From contig CAWUJK010000034.1 of the NCBI GenBank assembly GCA_963922865.1, positions 1 through 12,584 of the forward strand: 12,584 nucleotides of DNA, in the 5' to 3' direction. Origin of the DNA: CAWUJK01 sp963922865 (GTDB lineage Bacteria; Patescibacteriota; Gracilibacteria; BD1-5; UBA6164). Below are positions 7,043 to 12,584 of the stretch, one piece after another. The translations under genes were made by a program, and so were the position numbers. Below the pieces are notes generated by a model that was not told the DNA's origin, ran no database searches, and saw only the letters and a list, made by a program, of their open reading frames with translations. The first letter of the stretch is position 1. The number at the start of each line of letters is the position of its first letter.

Positions 7043-7483
7043 TTATGAGTTAATTTTTTTAAATGAGTTAATTTGCAAAAATAGGTAAGCTATTGAATAT
7101 ATTATAATTAATACTAAATCAAATATACTACTACCATCTAGTTTTATTCAATAGGTTATCAATATAATAAAAAACAATAAGATAAGAGGTAAAAGGATTA
7201 TAATAAGTGACCTAATAAAAATAACAAATCATATAGCAAAATATCTACTTAAAAAATTTTTTCATTTGTTAGATTTATTTATCTTAAATAAAAGCAATAT
7301 CTCAAAAGCTGTAAATATCAATAAAAATAAGGATATTAAAAAATCATATCAATTACTTGAGCTGTATCAAAAAGAAGCCAAGGAGATAATTAACATAATT
7401 GCAAATAAATATTTCATATCTTCTTTTTGAGAAATACCTTTTTTTAAATCTTTCTCAAGTTTATTTATATTCCAAAAATACAT
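7043..7483 (-). CDS. Small hypothetical membrane protein
   Basis: A 146-aa protein with TGA as Gly and no named family that I can assign with confidence. A hydrophilic N-terminus (MYFWNINKLEKDLKKG) precedes about four hydrophobic segments: roughly residues 25-45, 47-65, 80-105 and 118-138. Short basic stretches between them (KINKSNKGKNFLSRY) suggest cytoplasmic loops. The length and layout resemble short uncharacterised membrane proteins of other bacteria. It lies 16 nt after obg and 24 nt before prfA, so it is probably expressed with both. No catalytic motif is visible. Confidence 0.8.
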
Positions 7484-7499
7484 AAAAATTAAATTAAAA

Positions 7500-8858
7500 T
7501 TATAAATTATATCTAAGTTTATCTAGGGGTATATCTTTTCAAGCTATTTCTACTATTGGGGAAAAATCTTCTGATTCGTTATTTCATTCAAAGAAAAAGC
7601 TATTATCTAAATCTTTTGTAATTTTTTCAAGATGTGGTTCTATGAGTTTTATAACTCACATTTTCTCTATAACATCATAAATTCTAATCACGGCTTCATT
7701 ATTTGTAAAATCAGTCATTCTAACTATTTGTTCTAATCTTTCTCCGTTAGCTTTAAACCTAAATCCATCTAAGTAGCTTATTTCTACTTTTTTGGGGTCT
7801 TTATTGGTTTTTAAATCAAATATTGTTAATTCTTGACTTGGTTGAATATCTAATAATTTTTCTTTTGTTTCAATACTATAATTATCTATCAAGAAATCTG
7901 TTAATTCTTCTACTCATTCTCTAGTCGCTGAACTTATAATAAAAATCTTTTTTTTAGGGTATTTTTTCTTAAATTCTTCAAAAATAAAGTTTTTCATTTC
8001 TTCATCCAAAAGATCTGATTTGGATAGAGCGATTATTTCATCTTTTTTTTCTAGACTTTTTGAAAATAGTTTAAGTTCTTTTCTTATACTTAGATAATCT
8101 TTAAAAACCTTATCAAGTCTAGATGAGTCAAGTAAATGTAATAAAACTCATGTTCTTTCTATATGTTTTAAAAACTCTATTCATAATCATTTTCATTTAC
8201 TAGCTCAGGGTATAAGTCATGGAACATCTTCTAATATTAATGATTTACCTTTATGGTCTAAAACTCAAAGGTTGGGTGTTAATGTTGTAAATGGATAATC
8301 TCAAATTTTTGGTGTTACATTTGTAACATTTCAAATAAATGTAGATTTTCAAGAACTGGGTATTCATATTATTCATATATCTGCTACCAGTTTCAGTTCT
8401 AATTTCAAGTTTTTTTCTTCACTAATATCTCATAATTCTGCAAATGCTGGTGCTTGTCTAGTGCTAGAGCAAAAATGTGCATTTCAAAATCATCATCTTC
8501 AACCACGAGCAACTAATAATTTAGAATTATTTACACTAAGGTCTGCTATTATTTCTCCTGTATTTATATCACGAACTATAGTTCAAACCGGAACTTTAAG
8601 AATTAAGTCTGGGGCATTTGCTCAAGATTTAGTGTTTGTTGCTCAATTTTCTCAAGATTGTGCTTTTAATATTTTTTTATGCCTATAATCAGAAAGGGTA
8701 TTTATATTTGTTGTTGTTAATAAATATACATTTCATCAATTTCATCAATTTCATCCCCAAGGTCAGCCTTTGGGTATATACTTTTCTCTTCTCCATGATA
8801 TAAGACCATCTCATCATTTTCAAGAAATTACTTTTATGTCAACTTCATCTATAAACAA
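7500..8858 (-). CDS. obg: GTPase Obg/CgtA
   Basis: A 452-aa protein with TGA as Gly. Obg GTPases act in 50S ribosome assembly and stress control. The N-terminal glycine-rich Obg fold opens with FIDEVDIKVISGKGGDG and YIPKGGP. The G domain has the P-loop GIPSSGKS (165-172), the Obg switch GDYPFTT, DVPG, and SKSD in place of the usual NKxD. The C-terminal OCT domain covers about residues 370-452. No in-frame ATG exists near the N-terminus. The chosen start is TTG at 8858, which puts Met one residue before FIDEV, where other Obg proteins start. A second TTG 17 codons upstream (8909) is possible and would add an unusual extension. Obg is followed closely by the membrane protein and prfA. Confidence 0.93.
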
Positions 8859-8880
8859 AATATTTTTATTAACTATTAAT

Positions 8881-8909
8881 AATTTAGAATTACATGTTTC
8901 TAAGTTCAA
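8881..8909 (-). promoter_or_regulatory. Candidate promoter for obg
   Basis: On the minus strand TTGAAC (8904-8909) is followed after 17 nt by TAAATT (8881-8886). Transcription would begin near 8874, about 16 nt before the TTG start at 8858, and would exclude the alternative upstream TTG. The match is modest. Confidence 0.35.
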
Positions 8910-8914
8910 TTAAT

Positions 8915-8938
8915 TTAATATTTCTAAACAAATATTAA
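8915..8938 (-). terminator. Hairpin directly after tRNA-Arg
   Basis: A 9-bp all-A/T inverted repeat (8915-8923 with 8930-8938) with a 6-nt loop lies two bases after the CCA end of tRNA-Arg. No T-run follows, so it may serve 3'-end processing or act as a weak terminator before obg. Confidence 0.4.
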
Positions 8939-8939
8939 A

Positions 8940-9014
8940 TGGTATCCCCAGCTGGAATCGAACCAACATCTAACCCTTAGGAGGGGTTTGTTCTATCCAT
9001 TGAACTATGAGGAC
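8940..9014 (-). tRNA. tRNA-Arg (CCU)
   Basis: A complete cloverleaf on the minus strand: acceptor GTCCTCA/TGGGGAT (with G-U pairs), anticodon stem AACCC/GGGTT, loop CTCCTAA (anticodon CCT), T arm with TTCGATT, discriminator A and an encoded CCA (8940-8942). It reads AGG arginine codons. It sits alone between the DNA-binding membrane protein gene and obg, 9 nt after the former, so it is probably made by processing of a shared transcript. No 3'-end repeat unit follows it. Confidence 0.94.
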
Positions 9015-9023
9015 AAAAATACT

Positions 9024-9599
9024 TTAGTAATACGCAAAAAATATAAAACCACAAATTATAAAAAGAAATACGATAAATATTATAAGTAATTTAGTGGTAT
9101 TTTTCTCATATTTAAGCTCTTGTGCTGTTTTTTGGTTTAACAATAATTCTTTTTCCAATTTCTCTGAAAGTTCTTTTTTTGATTGCTCAGATAAAAATTG
9201 AACTTTCTTATATTCCATCAAATCAACGCTGTTATCTTTTTCTTGTTCTGCTTTTCAAAGTTTTACGGAAAGTTCTTGTATTTTTTCATCTTTTTGTTTA
9301 ATTTCTTCTCTAAAACCAGAGTATATATTTTCAAAAGCTGAAACAATCTTATCATAATCATTTTTCTTAAAAATACTAGATTTGCTAGAACTATTATCAC
9401 TAATTTGTTCATTATCAGATACAATGATATTTTGAATAACTTTAGAACCTGAATTTAAAGCATTTACATCATCACTATTTAATAAAACTGTTTTTCAATC
9501 TTTTTTAGATCTTATTTTTCAGTTTTTTATATATCTATCAATACTTCTAGTTGACATAGCTAAAATATCAGCGGCTTCTTGTCTACTAATGTTATACAC
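9024..9599 (-). CDS. Helix-turn-helix protein with coiled coil and C-terminal membrane anchor
   Basis: A 191-aa protein with TGA as Gly. Residues 1-50 form an excisionase/MerR-type helix-turn-helix (YNISRQEAADILAMSTRSID, then RYIKNGKIRSKKDGKTVLL). A Ser/Asn-rich linker follows, then a charged coiled coil (about residues 95-160), and a hydrophobic C-terminal helix (LLIIFIVFLFIICGFIFFAY). This suggests a DNA-binding domain tethered to the membrane. The target and trigger are unknown. The start is GTG at 9599, directly before the helix-turn-helix; a TTG two codons earlier (9605) is the alternative. An in-frame TAA lies shortly upstream and no ATG is available before the domain. It has its own promoter at 9628-9655. 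tRNA-Arg follows 9 nt later. Confidence 0.82.
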
Positions 9600-9627
9600 G
9601 AGCAAAAGAGTTAATTTTTAAAATAAA

Positions 9628-9655
9628 ATTATATATTTTATTTAGTTTTTTGCAA
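9628..9655 (-). promoter_or_regulatory. Promoter for the helix-turn-helix membrane protein
   Basis: On the minus strand TTGCAA (9650-9655) is followed after 16 nt by a perfect TATAAT (9628-9633). The -35 overlaps the last codons of the upstream O-antigen ligase-like gene. Transcription would start about 20 nt before the GTG at 9599, which supports that start. Confidence 0.6.
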
Positions 9656-10940
9656 ATTTAGCTCATCTATAAAAAATGGCTAAAAATAGAAAAAGAAGTA
9701 TTGTTATATATGTATATTCAAAAATATGTAAAAATATATTCATTATTAATACTCAAATAAACATTAAAAATATATAATGGTTATTGTTTCTATAGAGGTT
9801 TAACAAAATATTTCATAATATAGCCATAAATAATATAAAATAAATAAGGCCTCACTCAACTAAAATTTGAACAAACCAACTTTCTGGGATATGGTATCTA
9901 TCTGTTTCTAGGCTTTGTTTTTCATTTGTTACACTTCTATATGCTGGTCAAGCTGTTGCTAGTCCAGCTCATAGAGGTTTTTCTAAAAATCTATCAAATC
10001 ATATGTTCATTCTAATAATATGTCCTGATGTAGAACTACTTCTAAGAAAAACATTATGTATTTTGTCTTGAAATATATATGAAATAGTTCAAATTAAAAT
10101 AATTCATAACAAAGATAAAATAATAAGGGGTTTCTTAAAATATTTCAGTATATATTTAATATTTAAAATAAAAAATAGTGCTCAAGCTATTAAAACTCAA
10201 AGCATTGCAGCTCTTGAATATGTTAAAAAAATAAATGTCATCAATATTGCTGTTCAAAGCAACACTGAAAAATCAATATTTTTTCTATTTATATGTAAAA
10301 ATAATCAGCTTAAAAGTATTAAAAAATATCACATAGCTAAAGGGCTATCAAGTATTCACTGAAATCTTCTTATTCAGCTAGCTTCTACTCATTGATAAAT
10401 TGGGATTCATCAACCAAATCAAAATTGGGTAACTTGAATTGTAAATCAAAATAAACTCAATATTTCTTCTCATAATATAAACTTAACCATGATTCATAAA
10501 AATAAACTAATTCCTCAACAAACTAAAAATAGTTTAATTAAATTTAGAGTTTTTTCTTTAAGAAATACTTTTGAATGTTTAAATATTAAAAAAACAACAA
10601 ATCAAAGAAAGTCATATCTTCATCAGTATAAAATATTTGAAAATCACAATCAGTTTAAAAGCGTTATGCTTATTCAATATAATATAAATCAAAAAATAAG
10701 GTAATCTATTATGCCCAGTTTAATTTTATATTTACTGTTTTTTTTATTAAAAAAATATTCATATAAAAAAGAAAAAAACAACAAAATCACTAAAAATTCT
10801 TTTATAAAAAAACCAAAAAAACCAAAACCTATAACTTTATCAAAATATACTTTTATTATAACATAAAAAGGTAGTACTATTATTAGAGATTTTGTTATAA
10901 GGGTAAATAAGTTTGTATTTTTAAGAAAAGGTATGTTCAT
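9642..10940 (-). CDS. O-antigen ligase/polymerase-type membrane protein
   Basis: A 432-aa polytopic membrane protein with TGA as Gly and roughly 10-12 hydrophobic helices. Features of the Wzy/WaaL (O-antigen ligase) family are visible: RYDFLGF after the early helices, LTYSRAAMLG in the middle, and a long hydrophilic loop running from RMNIGFDRFLEKPLGAG through YHIPESWFVQILVEGG, which is the usual active loop. Such enzymes join or transfer undecaprenyl-linked sugar chains on the outer face of the cytoplasmic membrane. Polymerase and ligase cannot be told apart here, and no other glycan genes flank it. A small-genome, probably host-attached bacterium could use it for surface polysaccharide or glycoprotein decoration. 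The first Met lies about 20 nt after the predicted start of transcription from the promoter at 10967-10994. Confidence 0.85.
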
Positions 10941-10966
10941 AAAAATATATAATAATTAATAAATTT

Positions 10967-10994
10967 ATTATACTAAGTATAGAATAATAGTCAA
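10967..10994 (-). promoter_or_regulatory. Promoter for the O-antigen ligase-like gene
   Basis: On the minus strand TTGACT (10989-10994) is followed after 16 nt by a perfect TATAAT (10967-10972). The start codon at 10940 lies about 20 nt past the predicted start site. The promoter lies just after the terminator of the pilin-like gene. Confidence 0.7.
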
Positions 10995-10997
10995 AAT

Positions 10998-11024
10998 AAA
11001 AACACTTCATATAAAAGTGTTTTT
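10998..11024 (-). terminator. Rho-independent terminator after the pilin-like gene
   Basis: A 10-bp perfect stem (10998-11007 with 11015-11024), AAAAACACTT/AAGTGTTTTT, with a 7-nt loop. The T-run of the stem continues into a T-rich stretch on the minus strand. It overlaps the stop codon of the pilin-like gene at 11023-11025. Confidence 0.75.
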
Positions 11025-11478
11025 ATAAATCTGAAAAGTCAGCTGGTATTTCTTCTGGAGAGCTATTAATTATATTTGATGTATCATAACTATTTGAGCC
11101 AAAAATATTAGTTCATATTTGCTCAATTTTCTCAAGTATCCTAGAAGGTTTTGCATATCTTTCTACATCTATTCAAAGTAGCTTACCAAGTATTGGGAAT
11201 AAAAATATTGATGCTACTGTTATTATAAGTCAAAAAACAGCATATCTTATAGTATTTACTGCTGGCTTTATTTTCTCTTCTTTTCATCATGATAAAATAA
11301 GAAGTAATCATCAGTATAAAACAAAAACTATCGAAAGAATTCAAGCAGATAAAACAAAAATAGATATTACGAGCAAAACAAAATCTCAAAACTCCATATT
11401 ATTAGAAAATATAGGAGAATTAACAACTGTACTTGTTGTGATATCCATAGATGCTTGTGCTTTATTTATAAATGACAT
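11023..11478 (-). CDS. VirB2/TrbC-like pilin-type membrane protein
   Basis: A 151-aa protein with TGA as Gly. Two hydrophobic helices lie at about residues 32-60 and 78-100, joined by a short polar turn (SGGKEEKIKPAVNT). The pattern YGGLLLILSGGKEEKI followed by RYAVFGLIITVAS matches the small two-helix pilin-like proteins of type IV secretion (VirB2/TrbC) found widely in candidate-phyla bacteria. The N-terminus (about 30 residues, Ser/Thr-rich) is not a strong signal peptide. The C-terminus is polar and acidic (SSPEEIPADFSDL). No other secretion genes are in the window, so a role in a pilus or DNA transfer is inference. A TATAAT at 11509-11514 lies upstream. It ends in a strong terminator. 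Confidence 0.75.
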
Positions 11479-11508
11479 AATTTTTAATTAATTATTTAAC
11501 ATAAAATA

Positions 11509-11514
11509 ATTATA
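11509..11514 (-). promoter_or_regulatory. Possible -10 element for the pilin-like gene
   Basis: A perfect TATAAT on the minus strand about 30 nt before the start codon. No good -35 hexamer is at the right distance, and such hexamers arise easily in this AT-rich sequence. Confidence 0.3.
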
Positions 11515-11546
11515 AAGTTTATAGCTTAGATAAGTATAAAAATTTG

Positions 11547-11786
11547 TTAATCTAACACTTTTAGGTTTATTTTCTTATCAATTTTTATTCATAATACTTT
11601 AAGTATAGATCTGATTGAATTAACTGTATTTCATGATTTTCATATAATAAGTCACATATCTTCACTGTTAACTTTTAGTGTTAATAAAACTCAAAGCTCA
11701 TCTTCTTCTCTAGTTATTTTTATGTCTAGAGGATTTTTAACTATGTTTTCTATCAAAAATTGTAAAAATTCAACTTCTTTGTTCAT
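11547..11786 (-). CDS. khpA: KH-domain RNA-binding protein KhpA
   Basis: A 79-aa single-KH protein with TGA as Gly, the usual length for KhpA (YlqC). The KH signature GLIIGKSGNT has the GxxG loop at about residues 49-52, followed by VNSIRSILKVLGIKIDKKI. The N-terminal NKEVEFLQFLIENIVKNPLD matches the family opening. KhpA binds RNA, often with KhpB, and influences cell division and small-RNA action in Gram-positive bacteria. It follows rpsP, the same pair found in many bacteria, although a terminator lies between them here. TATAAT at 11801-11806 could give it its own promoter. The rimM and trmD genes that often follow are absent. Confidence 0.92.
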
Positions 11787-11800
11787 ATTTAATATATAAA

Positions 11801-11806
11801 ATTATA
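11801..11806 (-). promoter_or_regulatory. Possible -10 element for khpA
   Basis: A perfect TATAAT on the minus strand 14 nt before the khpA start codon. A TTACTA about 18 nt further upstream is a weak -35. It sits after the rpsP terminator, so khpA may be transcribed separately. Confidence 0.35.
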
Positions 11807-11840
11807 TAATAATATTAATAATTATAGTAAAAAAAATAAA

Positions 11841-11863
11841 ACCTTCAAGTAAAATATGAAGGT
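11841..11863 (-). terminator. Rho-independent terminator after rpsP
   Basis: A 7-bp stem ACCTTCA/TGAAGGT (11841-11847 with 11857-11863) with a 9-nt loop, followed on the minus strand by a long T-rich run (11830-11840). It lies 7 nt after the rpsP stop codon. Confidence 0.75.
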
Positions 11864-11870
11864 CCTACCT

Positions 11871-12110
11871 TTATATTGATATATTATTAGATTTAACTAA
11901 CTTTTGAATTCTTGGAGACAGTAAAACACCATTGGAAACAAATTTTTTTATTTTTTCTATATCTTTTAATTTGAATTCTTTAGTAATCGGATTATAAAAA
12001 CCTAAAACTTCTTTATATCAATGTTTTGCAGCAGCGCTATGTTCAGTTAGAACAATTCTAAAAAATGCGCTATCTTTTTTTCAAGCTCTAGATAATCTTA
12101 TTTTTAACAT
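11871..12110 (-). CDS. rpsP: 30S ribosomal protein bS16
   Basis: A 79-aa protein with TGA as Gly, the expected size for bS16. The family opening MLKIRLSRAGKKDSAFFRIV is clear, followed by EVLGFYNP and the C-terminal VSNGVLLSPRIQKLVKS. bS16 helps assemble the 5' domain of 16S rRNA in the small subunit. The start is the first Met, matching the family. No Shine-Dalgarno is seen. The leader upstream contains an unusually long perfect hairpin (12137-12194). A terminator follows directly, then khpA. Confidence 0.96.
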
Positions 12111-12136
12111 AATAATTACTTTATAATTTAATTTTT

Positions 12137-12194
12137 AAAATTGAGAGTTATATAAATAAAAATAAACATTTTTATTTATATAACTTCCAATTTT
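12137..12194 (-). promoter_or_regulatory. Long hairpin between tRNA-Leu and rpsP
   Basis: An 18-bp perfect inverted repeat (12146-12163 with 12168-12185) with a 4-nt loop. It is extended outward, past a G-U pair and one mismatch, by 7 more pairs (12137-12143 with 12188-12194). It lies in the 157-nt gap between tRNA-Leu and rpsP. No T-run follows in the minus direction, so it is not a standard terminator for tRNA-Leu; it could be a leader structure of rpsP or a processing site. Confidence 0.6.
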
Positions 12195-12268
12195 TAGTTT
12201 TTAATAATTTTGGTTTTTAAAATCAAAACTTTGAGAACAATATTTTTCATTTTTAAGCAGAATTTTAA

Positions 12269-12353
12269 TGGTGCCCAAACCGGGAATCGAACCCGGACTA
12301 CCGAAGTAACAAGATTTTAAGTCTTGCGTGTCTACCAATTCCACCATCTGGGC
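12269..12353 (-). tRNA. tRNA-Leu (UAA)
   Basis: A class II cloverleaf on the minus strand: acceptor GCCCAGA/TTTGGGC (one G-U), D arm with the leucine-type AATTGGTAGACAC, anticodon stem CAAGA/TCTTG, loop CTTAAAA (anticodon TAA), and a variable arm (GTTACTTCGGTAGT). T stem CCGGG/CCCGG, discriminator A and an encoded CCA (12269-12271) are present. It reads UUA/UUG, frequent leucine codons in this AT-rich genome. It follows rpmB by 33 nt. No 3'-end repeat unit follows. Confidence 0.95.
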
Positions 12354-12386
12354 AATCAATATATAAAATTTAATTTTACATATTTT

Positions 12387-12584
12387 TTATATTAACCCGT
12401 TTTTTCTTAAAGTTCTTAGTCATTTGGCAGAAACTCTAATCTTAAAGGTTAGTCCTGTTTTTGGGTCTTTAATATTTTTATAAAAAAGATTTGGAAAAAA
12501 TTTTCTTTTAGTGGCTCTCATAGAATGACTTCTTCTATTTCAAACGGCTGTTTTTTTTCAAGTAATTTGACATATTCTTGACAT
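12387..12584 (-). CDS. rpmB: 50S ribosomal protein bL28
   Basis: A 65-aa protein with TGA as Gly, the usual length of bL28. The opening MSRICQITGKK, then GNRRSHSMRATKRKFFPNLF and the C-terminal LTFKIRVSAKGLRTLRKNGL match the family. It is part of the large ribosomal subunit near the E site. The ATG occupies the last three bases of the window, so the start is complete but its ribosome binding site and promoter are not visible. Only one cysteine is present in the N-terminal region, so the zinc-binding form of L28 is unlikely. Confidence 0.95.

Noticed and set aside
9024..9221. Separate 65-aa membrane protein
   Set aside because: Read with TGA as Gly, the frame continues upstream into a helix-turn-helix domain, so this is only the C-terminal end of a 191-aa protein.
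11183..11389. 68-aa minus-strand open frame
   Set aside because: It is an out-of-frame shadow within the pilin-like gene, whose own frame gives coherent membrane helices.
1120..12584. UGA read as tryptophan (mycoplasma code)
   Set aside because: Conserved tryptophans use TGG, while TGA falls on conserved glycines such as EGDSAGG and GGQ.

Overview
This window comes from a very AT-rich bacterium that reads UGA as glycine (genetic code 25), most likely a candidate-phylum member of Absconditabacteria (SR1) or Gracilibacteria. Every protein gene lies on the minus strand. Translated with the standard code each breaks at TGA, but with TGA as Gly each becomes one full-length protein whose invariant glycines fall on the TGA codons. 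Examples are the Toprim motif of GyrB, the GGQ motif of release factor 1 and the glycine-rich fold of Obg. Stops are TAA throughout, and the only release factor seen is prfA (RF1). Shine-Dalgarno sequences are mostly absent; radC is an exception. Several genes have sigma-70-like promoters with a 16-nt spacer about 20 nt upstream.

In transcription order (right to left) the window begins with ribosomal protein bL28 (rpmB), tRNA-Leu(UAA), bS16 (rpsP) and the KH protein KhpA. A VirB2/TrbC-like pilin-type membrane protein and an O-antigen ligase/polymerase-type membrane protein follow. Then come a DNA-binding protein with a C-terminal membrane anchor, tRNA-Arg(CCU), and an obg - small membrane protein - prfA operon. 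Next is a tight group: a nucleotidyltransferase-HEPN protein, radC, and a nucleotidyltransferase fused to an HD phosphohydrolase domain. It ends at a strong terminator, and gyrB follows.

The left 1 kb is a tRNA cluster in one orientation: tRNA-Asn(GUU), Ser(UGA), Ser(GCU) and an elongator-type CAU tRNA, probably read from the strong promoter at 969-996. Two of these tRNA genes are followed by 103-104-bp repeat units. Each unit ends with an exact copy of the last 19 bp of the tRNA gene just upstream of it, including CCA. Two identical 104-bp units follow tRNA-Ser(UGA) and one 103-bp unit follows tRNA-Asn. The 19-bp ends differ according to the host tRNA, but the units share a conserved internal hairpin, possibly a pseudoknot. 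This layout resembles the rtT repeats of the E. coli tyrT locus and is the most unusual structure in the window.

No protein gene is supported on the plus strand, and no gene-free stretch exceeds 300 bp apart from the annotated tRNA/repeat cluster.
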